The translations under genes were made by a program, and so were the position numbers. The notes under the pieces were generated by a model. That model was not told the origin of the DNA. It searched no databases and saw only the letters and a list, made by a program, of their open reading frames with translations. Shown here piece by piece: positions 36,908 through 43,509 of a DNA stretch of 64,000 nucleotides. Origin of the DNA: a virus; the IMG/VR virus record IMGVR_UViG_3300028571_000013, positions 1-64,000 of that record, one strand, 5' to 3'. Position 1 is the first letter of the stretch. Each line of letters begins with the position of its first letter.

Positions 36908-36936
36908 ATTCTACACTACTATTATCGGCCTGTCAA
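36908..36936 (-). promoter_or_regulatory. Early promoter with CGATA spacer
   Basis: TTGACA, spacer ggcCGATAatagtagtg, TAGAAT on the - strand; the best match to the early consensus. Confidence 0.88.
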
Positions 36937-36963
36937 GAGGAAAAACTTGAGGAATAAAAGATT

Positions 36964-37048
36964 GTCGTAAAGTGTTGGGGCATAAAGACTTACGACGACG
37001 CGGGCCGGCCGACCTCGCCCTAAGTCCTTTGGTGCCAAAGGGTTAGGG
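36964..37048. repeat. Type I double-hairpin cassette, copy 8
   Basis: Arms GTCGTAAAGTGTT...ACTTACGAC and CCTAAGTCCTTTGG...CCAAAGGGTTAGG, core CGCGGGCCGGCCGACC. Confidence 0.88.
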
Positions 37049-37081
37049 GTTGGTCAGTTAGTAGGCAGAGACTGCTAGTTT

Positions 37082-37486
37082 TTAGAACAGGTTAGCAAAC
37101 CCGCTCTTGAACAAAGCACCAGCCAGCAACGGCTTTCGGCACTTCGTTACACGCTCTGCATAGAAATTACGCACCTTACCATCCGCAGTCCGACACGTTA
37201 CCAGATTACTGGTACGGATAAACTCAGGATCATTGATACGATACCGACTCTTGCGATTCAGTCTCGCAATCTGGTCAGCAGTCAACGTCTGCTTACCGAT
37301 CACCTTAGCAAGAAAACGCTCATGCGTTCCGTGCAACGGCTGCTCGTAAACAAAGTTATAGACTTGACCCTCTTGAGCATTCGCCAAACTAGCCTTCGAT
37401 CCACCATAGACCGAATAGAAGACGAAACCCACAACAGCAGCGGCAACAGCCGCAAGAATCGAACCAAACAAAATCACATCGTTCAT
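37082..37486 (-). CDS. Membrane-anchored protein, 134 aa
   Basis: The start is MNDVILFGS (GAAAGGGTTTCT upstream). Residues 4-27 are a transmembrane segment, followed by a soluble basic domain (FLAKVIGKQTLTADQIARLN, RTADGKVRNFYAERVTKCR). GC-rich for the region. Not recognised. Two promoters in series precede it. Confidence 0.7.
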   Translation of the reverse strand: MNDVILFGSILAAVAAAVVGFVFYSVYGGSKASLANAQEGQVYNFVYEQPLHGTHERFLAKVIGKQTLTADQIARLNRKSRYRINDPEFIRTSNLVTCRTADGKVRNFYAERVTKCRKPLLAGALFKSGFANLF

Positions 37487-37531
37487 AGAAACCCTTTCAA
37501 ATTGAAAATCGATCACAACATCCATACGCCA

Positions 37532-37560
37532 AGTCTACACTAATTATCGTCATTTGTCAA
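37532..37560 (-). promoter_or_regulatory. Early promoter with CGATA spacer, proximal
   Basis: TTGACA, spacer aatgaCGATAattagtg, TAGACT on the - strand. Confidence 0.8.
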
Positions 37561-37603
37561 GCGGGAACTTTAGAAAAATTTTCTTCCCTTTCTTGTATAC
37601 GTC

Positions 37604-37632
37604 ATTCTACTATAGAGTATCGTCAATTGCAA
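37604..37632 (-). promoter_or_regulatory. Early promoter with CGATA spacer, distal
   Basis: TTGCAA, spacer ttgaCGATActctatag, TAGAAT on the - strand. Second promoter before 37082-37486. Confidence 0.75.
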
Positions 37633-37666
37633 GGGGTAATCTTGAATCTTACAAGATTGTAAGGAT

Positions 37667-37754
37667 CGACGTAAAGTGTTGATGCATAAGGACTTACGTC
37701 AAATGAGGCCCGCCCCGTCGGCCCTAAGTGCTTACGCACAAAGGGTTTACGACG
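37667..37754. repeat. Type I double-hairpin cassette, copy 9
   Basis: Arms CGACGTAAAGTGTT...ACTTACGTC and CCTAAGTGCTTACG...AAGGGTTTACG, core TGAGGCCCGCCCCGTC. Confidence 0.88.
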
Positions 37755-37769
37755 AGGGATGAGAGATGT

Positions 37770-38000
37770 TTACTCAAAATCAACAAAGATGATTTGAGCA
37801 TAGCCACGAGGCTTAACGGTATAGCCGTCGCCATAGTCATAGGTTTCAGACTTGACCGCTGTCATACCGGCCAGAGCCTTAGCCTTACGAACAACACTAC
37901 GCTGAGAAGCATTCTTCTTGGGAATGAACTCATAACGATTCACCCAACCAAAGTTAGCTTCACCACCATAGGTATCGGTATGTGTAACGACGCACTTCAT
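37770..38000 (-). CDS. Hypothetical protein, 76 aa
   Basis: Beta-rich ends (KCVVTHTDTYGGEANF, PRGYAQIIFVDFE) around a basic helix (NASQRSVVRKAKALAG). Not recognised. It starts in the stop of the upstream ORF (ATGA). Confidence 0.7.
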   Translation of the reverse strand: MKCVVTHTDTYGGEANFGWVNRYEFIPKKNASQRSVVRKAKALAGMTAVKSETYDYGDGYTVKPRGYAQIIFVDFE

Positions 38001-38134
38001 TTAACAAGTTCCTTTGCTTTCATGGTTTCAAGATACAACTGTTCCAACATCTTCACACGATTCATCGCACGAACAGCTTCACGATTCATAAGTATAACCG
38101 CTTTCTGGTGTGCTGTCAATGGTTTCTTTTTCAT
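37997..38134 (-). CDS. Basic helical small protein, 45 aa
   Basis: It is a Lys/Arg-rich amphipathic helix (AHQKAVILMNREAVRAMNRV). The ribosome site is weak. The stop overlaps the next ATG. Possibly nucleic-acid binding. Confidence 0.55.
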   Translation of the reverse strand: MKKKPLTAHQKAVILMNREAVRAMNRVKMLEQLYLETMKAKELVK

Positions 38135-38147
38135 CTTACTAACTCTC

Positions 38148-38399
38148 TCAATCTTCATAAGGCCCATCCTCGTTATAGTCTACGAATCCTACAGCCTCAT
38201 CGGCGTGGAAATCTTCTACTCCGTCGTCACCATAGTAGCCATATGATTCGTCCAAACCCCATCCACATGACTCGAACGCAGATTCAGCATCACCATCCAT
38301 ACTATCATCAAACGAATCATCCTCAACCTCATAATCAGAAAGGTCGGTGTCCATGCACTCGCCGTAGAAATCTTCAACATCGTCATACTCGTAGCTCAT
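38148..38399 (-). CDS. Highly acidic protein, 83 aa
   Basis: GTGAGGGATTGACC precedes the ATG. More than a third of residues are Asp or Glu (DDSFDDSMDGDAES, YGDDGVEDFHADEA), with Tyr and Gly. It looks like a DNA mimic of the Ocr/ArdA kind in composition only; no homology is seen. Confidence 0.65.
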   Translation of the reverse strand: MSYEYDDVEDFYGECMDTDLSDYEVEDDSFDDSMDGDAESAFESCGWGLDESYGYYGDDGVEDFHADEAVGFVDYNEDGPYED

Positions 38400-38401
38400 G
38401 G

Positions 38402-38473
38402 TCAATCCCTCACAATGGTAGTAACGTAGAACAAACCGACATAACCCACAACAAAAGCAATTGCACTAAGCAT
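38402..38473 (-). CDS. Membrane micro-protein, 23 aa
   Basis: CGAGGAGTATACTA precedes the ATG. The product is one hydrophobic helix (LSAIAFVVGYVGLFYVTTIV) with RD at its end. It is flanked by coupled genes, which supports it being real. Confidence 0.55.
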   Translation of the reverse strand: MLSAIAFVVGYVGLFYVTTIVRD

Positions 38474-38627
38474 TAGTATACTCCTCGGGAACAAATTCGT
38501 CAATGACACCCACAACATCGGCCCAATCCCAAAAATTGACTTCTACGCTCGGGTCACCGATAGGCTCAACAATACCCGCTTCGGCCATGTCATTCAGAAT
38601 AGCATTGATCTCGTCGAAGTTCAGCAT
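38466..38627 (-). CDS. Acidic protein, 53 aa
   Basis: AAGGAACAGAATC precedes the ATG. It is acidic with hydrophobic patches (NFDEINAILNDMAEAG, FWDWADVVGVIDEF). First gene behind the promoter at 38666. Not recognised. Confidence 0.65.
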   Translation of the reverse strand: MLNFDEINAILNDMAEAGIVEPIGDPSVEVNFWDWADVVGVIDEFVPEEYTNA

Positions 38628-38665
38628 GATTCTGTTCCTTGGTGGTTTCCGTTCGTGATGTTGGT

Positions 38666-38694
38666 ATTCTACACTTATTATCGGCTAGTGTCAA
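38666..38694 (-). promoter_or_regulatory. Early promoter with CGATA spacer
   Basis: TTGACA, spacer ctagcCGATAataagtg, TAGAAT on the - strand. Confidence 0.85.
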
Positions 38695-38753
38695 GCAGCA
38701 ACTTGGGAAATTCCAGAATATAATTTCATGCCAAAGATGAAAAATCTTTTAGT

Positions 38754-38842
38754 TGACGTAAAGTGTTGTGGGATAAGCACTTAGGACACGGCGGGCCGGC
38801 CGGTCTCGACGTAAGTCCTTACTGGTGAAGGAGATACGTCAA
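38754..38842. repeat. Type I double-hairpin cassette, copy 10
   Basis: Arms GACGTAAAGTGTT...ACTTAG and CGTAAGTCCTTAC...GAAGGAGATACG, core CGGCGGGCCGGCCGG. The 3' end of the upstream membrane gene runs into it. Confidence 0.85.
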
Positions 38843-39007
38843 GCCACACCCTAGAAGAAAACACATCCCTAATAGAATATAATCACTGATTTTCATCATT
38901 TTCCTCCATATACATGATATTTGACATACTAGCATAAAGAATAATGCCGCAAATATAACCAAAGGCAACACTGATAAAATCAAACTGATACATCCCTGTA
39001 TCTCCAT
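38819..39007 (-). CDS. Small membrane protein, 62 aa (or two micro-proteins)
   Basis: Two hydrophobic segments: CISLILSVLPLVIFAALFFM (about 5-24) and YILLGMCFLLGCGLTYLL (about 42-59). A strong GGAGGAAA site lies before an internal ATG at 38899, so the second half could be made alone as a 26-aa membrane peptide. Function is unknown. Confidence 0.5.
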   Translation of the reverse strand: MEIQGCISLILSVLPLVIFAALFFMLVCQISCIWRKMMKISDYILLGMCFLLGCGLTYLLHQ

Positions 39008-39020
39008 TTTGTTTAAGTGG

Positions 39021-39194
39021 TCAATCCCCGTATCCGACCCAGAAATCATCACCCTTATCATTCTTCATAAGAGTATAACCCCTAGACTTCATATTCTCAT
39101 ACTCATTGATTCGTTGCCAAACTTCACAGAGAGTTTCCATAACTTTAAGGAAAGCCCCCATAACCCACACAAACGGATATTCGATCATTCTCAT
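39021..39194 (-). CDS. Hypothetical protein, 57 aa
   Basis: The start is MRMIEYPFVWVMG (AAGGAGCAAATT upstream). A hydrophobic N-terminal half could be membrane-associated; the rest is polar. Not recognised. Confidence 0.6.
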   Translation of the reverse strand: MRMIEYPFVWVMGAFLKVMETLCEVWQRINEYENMKSRGYTLMKNDKGDDFWVGYGD

Positions 39195-39214
39195 AATTTG
39201 CTCCTTCTGCACCA

Positions 39215-39243
39215 TTCTATACTATTGTTATCGGTTCGTCAAG
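39215..39243 (-). promoter_or_regulatory. Early promoter with CGATA spacer
   Basis: TTGACG, spacer aacCGATAacaatagta, TAGAAT on the - strand. Confidence 0.8.
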
Positions 39244-39257
39244 GGCTCTGACTTTAG

Positions 39258-39303
39258 GCTGACTATACCCACCTTACCCAAATCCGGAGGATTAGGAGAG
39301 ACT
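39258..39303. repeat. Type II hairpin element (AGTCAGC), copy 5
   Basis: On the - strand CCTAATCCTCCGGATTTGGG then AGTCAGCC, about 15 bases before the -35 box of the promoter at 39215. Confidence 0.7.
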
Positions 39304-39304
39304 G

Positions 39305-39481
39305 TCAATTCCCTTTATTTTTGCTCAGAGCAGCATGAGATACGATCTGATCAAACGTATACCAGCTACCATCATCGTATCGGCCAGAAAGTAGAATTTT
39401 GATATTCTTTCCGACAATTTGCTGGACACTACCATATCCATCGACTACTTGAACCACATCACCAACTTTAATTTTTTGCAT
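39305..39481 (-). CDS. Small SH3/KOW-like protein, 58 aa
   Basis: IKVGDVVQVVDGYGSVQQIV is a typical start of a KOW-type barrel. The start is MQKIKVGD. Likely nucleic-acid or protein binding; function unknown. Confidence 0.6.
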   Translation of the reverse strand: MQKIKVGDVVQVVDGYGSVQQIVGKNIKILLSGRYDDGSWYTFDQIVSHAALSKNKGN

Positions 39482-39498
39482 CTTTTCCTCTTTCAAGT

Positions 39499-39527
39499 AT
39501 TCTACCAGACTTTTTTGCTGCCGTCAA
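39499..39527 (-). promoter_or_regulatory. Promoter, second subtype (spacer ends CTGG)
   Basis: TTGACG, 17 bases, TAGAAT on the - strand. A CCCCC...GGGGG hairpin ends directly at the -35 box. Confidence 0.75.
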
Positions 39528-39532
39528 CCCCC

Positions 39533-39751
39533 TCATACGGGGGTCGGTTGTGAACGATAATATTTTGCCCACAATTCATCCATCACAAATTGGACAATCC
39601 GATCATGACTACCACGACAAACGTAGTATCCCATGTGAATGTCGAACAGAGCAAACGTTCCATCCTCTTTCGGATGATAGGTAAACCCACACTTGTAGGC
39701 ATAACCATTGATTTTACCCTTGACAGTCTCAATCTTAGGAGGCTTTCTCAT
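39533..39751 (-). CDS. Hypothetical protein, 72 aa
   Basis: The start is set at the ATG (39751) behind AAAAGGAATGAAA. Mixed alpha/beta with a C-terminal helix (DRIVQFVMDELWAKYYRS). Not recognised. Confidence 0.6.
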   Translation of the reverse strand: MRKPPKIETVKGKINGYAYKCGFTYHPKEDGTFALFDIHMGYYVCRGSHDRIVQFVMDELWAKYYRSQPTPV

Positions 39752-39779
39752 TTTCATTCCTTTTCTTTCTTGTTCTATC

Positions 39780-39808
39780 ATTATACCAGTATTATCGTCC
39801 AATGTCAA
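39780..39808 (-). promoter_or_regulatory. Early promoter with CGATA spacer
   Basis: TTGACA, spacer ttggaCGATAatactgg, TATAAT on the - strand. Confidence 0.8.
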
Positions 39809-39849
39809 TAGCCTAGACTAGAAAATCTTTCCTTACATTTTCGTAAGGT

Positions 39850-40059
39850 TCAGATTCTCCACTCCAGAAAAACCAGTGTGAAGTTTTGGTTAGGATACTT
39901 TTCGGAAATATACCTTTCGGCAGTTTCTTTCCTATTGTCACTAGCTGACACACCCTGAACAACTTTCCCATCTATCATAACTTGCCAAATTTTACGCTTC
40001 CGAATTTTGGGAAGCGAACCGATGAAACCATTCACACTCATTGTCTTTTCCATTTTCAT
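39850..40059 (-). CDS. Paralogous small protein A (SLP..K.W.V motif), 69 aa
   Basis: It aligns with the gene at 41132-41356 over its whole length: MSVNGFIGSLPKI, KIWQV, GVSASDNRKETAERYI and a final beta strand. Fold predicted beta-beta-alpha-beta. The two copies have near-identical leaders (GAATGAAAATGGAAAA), so the duplication included regulatory DNA. Confidence 0.7.
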   Translation of the reverse strand: MKMEKTMSVNGFIGSLPKIRKRKIWQVMIDGKVVQGVSASDNRKETAERYISEKYPNQNFTLVFLEWRI

Positions 40060-40099
40060 TCTCTCTTTTCTTTCTTTCTGTCTTACTTCTTATATCGAC

Positions 40100-40127
40100 A
40101 TTATACCAAAGTTTCTTTAGTTTGCAA
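40100..40127 (-). promoter_or_regulatory. Promoter, second subtype (AAACTTTGG-TATAAT)
   Basis: TTGCAA, 16 bases ending CTTTGG, TATAAT, then GTCGATATAA on the - strand. Confidence 0.7.
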
Positions 40128-40191
40128 GAAAAAAAAATATGGAATTTTCCAAGAATATTTTATAGTGATTGGCACAACATTTGCTAGATGC

Positions 40192-40280
40192 GACGTAAGT
40201 CGTTGTGGCGTAAGCACTTACGTCAAAAATGCGGGCGCCCCCTCGTCGTAAGTCCTTTAGCAGTAAGGGTTTACGTCAAG
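40192..40280. repeat. Type I double-hairpin cassette, copy 11
   Basis: The most regular copy. Left arm GACGTAAGT/ACTTACGTC is a perfect 9-bp inverted repeat. Right arm GTAAGTCCTT/AAGGGTTTAC. Core TGCGGGCGCCCCC. Confidence 0.9.
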
Positions 40281-40419
40281 CTTTACGTTTGCGCCTATAC
40301 ACACGTTCAGTACCCACCCAAACGGGGAGGTAGAGTTTAGGATACAAGTGCACATATGTGCTCTTTACCCATCGCTCAGTCTCTAGTATAACATCGTACA
40401 CTAGTATACAATAGTTCAT
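40276..40419 (-). CDS. Hypothetical basic protein, 47 aa
   Basis: The ATG overlaps the stop of the upstream gene (ATGA) behind GGGAGAAG. Val/Tyr/Leu-rich with a basic end (YRRKRKA); its TGA lies inside cassette copy 11. Confidence 0.55.
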   Translation of the reverse strand: MNYCILVYDVILETERWVKSTYVHLYPKLYLPVWVGTERVYRRKRKA

Positions 40420-40799
40420 TCATCTTCTCCCTTGAAGCTGAACGGACTGATTTCTTCACCGCAGGCTGCGATGGCCGCATACTGCCTTGCCAATTCTTCC
40501 ACACGTTCACGGCTACCGGGCTTACCTACCGGAACGATCATGGTATCCTCACCCCCTACATAGCGGGGATCGGCCTTTTCCTTGCGAACCTTTCCGATAT
40601 TCTTCAAGGCAGTACGATTGAACTTGAGAACCTTTTTGGTCACAACGTAACGCTTCTGATCATCCACACCGTAGACGTAATCGGTATCTTCCGTGATTCG
40701 ATCATCGGGAATCTCGACCAGCATAGGGATTGCAATACCCTTGAAAATCATACGGGCTTGACGCTTGGCATTTTCGATGATGGGGAACTTGGTTTTCAT
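40416..40799 (-). CDS. Hypothetical protein, 127 aa
   Basis: Mixed alpha/beta; a helix-rich basic start (NAKRQARMIFKGIAI) and MIVPVGKPGSRERVEELARQ near the end. GC-rich for the region. Not recognised. Confidence 0.7.
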   Translation of the reverse strand: MKTKFPIIENAKRQARMIFKGIAIPMLVEIPDDRITEDTDYVYGVDDQKRYVVTKKVLKFNRTALKNIGKVRKEKADPRYVGGEDTMIVPVGKPGSRERVEELARQYAAIAACGEEISPFSFKGEDE

Positions 40800-40841
40800 T
40801 GTCTTTTTCTCTCTTAGGGTCTATCGTTCTCTTGTTCGTGT

Positions 40842-40869
40842 ATTATACCAAACTGTTTTTCAATTTCAA
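40842..40869 (-). promoter_or_regulatory. Promoter, second subtype
   Basis: TTGAAA, 16 bases ending GTTTGG, TATAAT on the - strand. Confidence 0.7.
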
Positions 40870-40882
40870 GAGAAAAGTTTCC

Positions 40883-41068
40883 TTACAATATCGCAAGGAT
40901 ACCATTTTCTTTTTCGTAGCAGTCTAAATAAATGAACTGATCGACCCTATCTTGGTATTCAGTTTTGATAGTCCAAACATGACCTTCATCGTAATGATAG
41001 GAAACAATTTTTCCAGAAATTTCACGACCATCATCATTCACCACAACATTTTCACCAACTTCAAACAT
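40883..41068 (-). CDS. Small SH3-like protein, 61 aa
   Basis: VGENVVVNDDGREISGKIVS is the opening of a small beta barrel. Related in pattern to 30208 and 39305 proteins. Function unknown. Confidence 0.6.
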   Translation of the reverse strand: MFEVGENVVVNDDGREISGKIVSYHYDEGHVWTIKTEYQDRVDQFIYLDCYEKENGILAIL

Positions 41069-41094
41069 TTTTTCTCTCTTTTCTTTCTTCTAGT

Positions 41095-41122
41095 ATTCTA
41101 CCAAAGTTTTTCTTTTCTTCAA
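41095..41122 (-). promoter_or_regulatory. Promoter, second subtype
   Basis: TTGAAG, 16 bases ending CTTTGG, TAGAAT on the - strand; a CCCTCTAATAGAGGG hairpin ends at the -35 box. Confidence 0.7.
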
Positions 41123-41131
41123 CCCCCTCTA

Positions 41132-41356
41132 TTAGAGGGTCATCAATCCCTTGAAGTGCGAGAACGTCAGGGTCAAGGATTGTCCGACATATTTGTCGTC
41201 AATGTAATCTTGTGCAGTGCTTTTCCGATTATCGGTAGCACCAACATACTGAACAACCGTACCATTCTGATCGGTTACTTTCCATACTTTCTTCTGAACA
41301 ATCCTAGGCAGGCTGTTGATGAAATCGTTTGTTGAAATTGCTTTTTCCATTTTCAT
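41132..41356 (-). CDS. Paralogous small protein B, 74 aa
   Basis: Paralogue of 39850-40059: ISTNDFINSLPRI, KVWKV, YVGATDNRKSTAQDYI. Same leader and promoter subtype. Function unknown. Confidence 0.7.
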   Translation of the reverse strand: MKMEKAISTNDFINSLPRIVQKKVWKVTDQNGTVVQYVGATDNRKSTAQDYIDDKYVGQSLTLTFSHFKGLMTL

Positions 41357-41384
41357 TCTCTCTTTTCTTTTTCTTTATATCGAC

Positions 41385-41412
41385 ATTATACACTCTGTAT
41401 CTTGATTGGCAA
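41385..41412 (-). promoter_or_regulatory. Promoter, second subtype
   Basis: TTGCCA, 16 bases, TATAAT, then GTCGATATAA on the - strand, as at 40100. Confidence 0.65.
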
Positions 41413-41464
41413 GAAAAAAAAATATGGCAAAAAAATATTTTTTATGGCACGATATTTGCTCATG

Positions 41465-41553
41465 CGACGTAAGTCGTTGGTACATAAGCACTTACGTCAA
41501 AAAAGCGGGCGCGTTTTCGTTGTAAGTCCTTTGGTAGCAAGGGTTTATGTCGA
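41465..41553. repeat. Type I double-hairpin cassette, copy 12
   Basis: Arms GACGTAAGTCGTT...ACTTACGTC and TGTAAGTCCTTT...AAGGGTTTATG, core AGCGGGCGCG. It is the last copy before the GalE gene. Confidence 0.88.
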
Positions 41554-41579
41554 ATCGTTGTACAGTAGTGTACGGGTGA

Positions 41580-41789
41580 TCACCCCCTCTTACTAGGGGA
41601 GCTACCCTTACCAATCGTCATCCAGCCATCATTTACGGCTTGAATCGTAAACTTTGCATGATTGATCATTTCAGACTCAGTGAACGTATGACCATTACGA
41701 TACACACGAACAATCTGAATTTCCTTACCGATCATTTGGTAATCAGCATAAACACCACCTACTGCAATCATCATCGTTTTCATATTCAT
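41580..41789 (-). CDS. Hypothetical protein, 69 aa
   Basis: The start is MNMKTMMIAVGG. Alpha/beta (VYADYQMIGKEIQIVRVYRN). It ends in a CCCCTAGTAAGAGGGG hairpin. Not recognised. Confidence 0.6.
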   Translation of the reverse strand: MNMKTMMIAVGGVYADYQMIGKEIQIVRVYRNGHTFTESEMINHAKFTIQAVNDGWMTIGKGSSPSKRG

Positions 41790-41840
41790 TCTCTTTTTTC
41801 TATTGAACATTCTATCAAGTTTTCGCCGCCTCAACCTAGT

Positions 41841-42152
41841 CTACCGATACCGGCGACTAGGACGGACACCATACTTGACCAGACTATTATCTTTCAAGGC
41901 ATCATATCCATCATCGGTATTCTTAAAGGCCGGACGGACATTGTAGAACATAACGTCTTGAGCTTTTTCAAAGTAAATGGAACGGAAGCCGTCTACGGTC
42001 TCAATGACCAGCAGATTACCCTTACCCTCAATTTTACGTTGACTCTTGACGATACCCTCAATTTTGAGGGGGGAAGGATCCTTGACACCCTGATAGGTGC
42101 AAACAATCTTGCAACCGACAACATTCTTACCATTTTTGCTTACTGTAATCAT
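41841..42152 (-). CDS. Hypothetical beta-rich protein, 103 aa
   Basis: Probably an all-beta fold (GCKIVCTYQGVKDPSPLKIE, GNLLVIETVDGFRSIYFE) with a basic tail ending PSRRYR. Not recognised. Confidence 0.65.
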   Translation of the reverse strand: MITVSKNGKNVVGCKIVCTYQGVKDPSPLKIEGIVKSQRKIEGKGNLLVIETVDGFRSIYFEKAQDVMFYNVRPAFKNTDDGYDALKDNSLVKYGVRPSRRYR

Positions 42153-42275
42153 TTTCTTTCTCTTTTCTTTCTTTCTTTGTCTTTCGTTTCACCGATTATA
42201 CATTATAGTATCGTCAAAGCAACAAAAAAAAATTAGAAAAAGAAATATTTTATATGGCATGGCATTTGCTACCAG

Positions 42276-42314
42276 CTTCCCCCACAAGTAGGGGGGTTTT
42301 TCTGTTTTTCGATG
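42276..42314 (+). terminator. Hairpin with T-tract in the gap before GalE
   Basis: CCCCCACAAGTAGGGGGG followed by TTTTTCTGTTTTT on the + strand. No + gene precedes it; it may stop antisense or read-around transcripts. Confidence 0.6.
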
Positions 42315-42400
42315 GTATTGAGAATAAATCTCAAAAAGCGCCGGGTGGTCCAAAAACAATAAGCTCACTATAAATCAAATGTATTACCTAAACTTCCTTC

Positions 42401-43414
42401 TTAGCCCATCAACTTATTAGATACCAGATACTTGTGCCAAGTATACGAGCTTTCTAAACTATGTTCCAATGGTATGATGCACTCAAAATCCATATCTCTT
42501 TTGATTTTACTTCCACTAGCATATATCTTATCAATATCGCCCAACCTTCTTGGCCCAGTTTCCACCACCTTATTCTTAATACTATTAACTTCCAGATATT
42601 TATTCACTAATTGTTTAACAGATATTCCGCTCCCAGTCCCCACATTATACTTATCATAAAACCCACCTTTCTGCATAACAAATTCTAAGCATTTGACATG
42701 ACATCTTGATAAATCCCCCACATCCAAATAGTCCCTGATTGCACTGCCGTCTTCCGTATCATAGTCGTCTCCGTATATTTTAAAATCATCCAACCCAAAG
42801 ACCCACCTATTTAAACGACTCATTAGACTCTCATAGCCCCCTGGTGGATTTTCCCCTATTGGTATGCTATCGTAACCCCCTATGGGATTAAAATATCTTA
42901 AACTCACAATATTTACCCACCCATTTCTTGCATAAAAATCTTCTAATATTCTTTCACATATAATTTTACTTTGACCATATGGACTAGAACTATTTTTAAT
43001 ACTTTCATTTTCCCCCACAGGAACAGAATCAGGCCACCCATAAACTGTGCAACTACTAGAAAAAATCAGATTCGGTATTTTATATCTTTCAACATATTCC
43101 AACACTCTTAATAAACTATTAATATTATTATTATAATACTTTAAAGGATCCCTCACACTTTCCCCCACATTCTTAGATGCCGCAAAATGAATTATTCCAC
43201 TAACATCGCGCGGCTCAAATCTTTCAATATTCTCACAATCCCCGTAATATACAAACATTTTCTGCATAAATTTTCTACTAATATTATCCAGATTTAAAGT
43301 TGAACTATTACTTAAATTATCTAACACTATAACATTATAATTTTTATTTAACAGATCATAAGTAACATGAGATCCTATATAGCCAGCTCCGCCGGTAACA
43401 ATGATTTTGCTCAT
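42401..43414 (-). CDS. galE-like: UDP-glucose 4-epimerase / NAD-dependent sugar epimerase
   Basis: The protein has 337 aa from MSKIIVTGG. NAD-binding GGAGYIGSH (8-16), the catalytic SSSCTVYG...SPYGQSKIICE (Ser and YxxxK) and NPIGGYDSIPIGENPPG are typical of GalE. It interconverts UDP-Glc and UDP-Gal (or the N-acetyl forms). With the glycosyltransferase and PaaK-like genes it suggests that the phage modifies a glycan. It is the last - strand gene before the structural block. Confidence 0.95.
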   Translation of the reverse strand: MSKIIVTGGAGYIGSHVTYDLLNKNYNVIVLDNLSNSSTLNLDNISRKFMQKMFVYYGDCENIERFEPRDVSGIIHFAASKNVGESVRDPLKYYNNNINSLLRVLEYVERYKIPNLIFSSSCTVYGWPDSVPVGENESIKNSSSPYGQSKIICERILEDFYARNGWVNIVSLRYFNPIGGYDSIPIGENPPGGYESLMSRLNRWVFGLDDFKIYGDDYDTEDGSAIRDYLDVGDLSRCHVKCLEFVMQKGGFYDKYNVGTGSGISVKQLVNKYLEVNSIKNKVVETGPRRLGDIDKIYASGSKIKRDMDFECIIPLEHSLESSYTWHKYLVSNKLMG

Positions 43415-43509
43415 AATAATTCTTTCTTTACTTGACATTGGGCCACAATATATTATATTAATAATAACCGGTTAGTCATCTTTTTGATCCTAGAAAAAAA
43501 GGGAAAATT

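Noticed and set aside
27808-41553. CRISPR array
   Set aside because: The double-hairpin repeats are dispersed singly between genes at irregular distances and lack spacers of constant length.
27808-41553. IS elements or MITEs
   Set aside because: No transposase, no consistent target duplication and no terminal inverted repeats of the usual kind; placement is always tied to gene stops and promoters. MITE-like origin is not excluded but is unsupported.
514-42152. Genome-wide amber recoding
   Set aside because: Several well-supported genes end in TAG (for example the ferredoxin and 38466-38627) with no extension, and no suppressor tRNA was seen.
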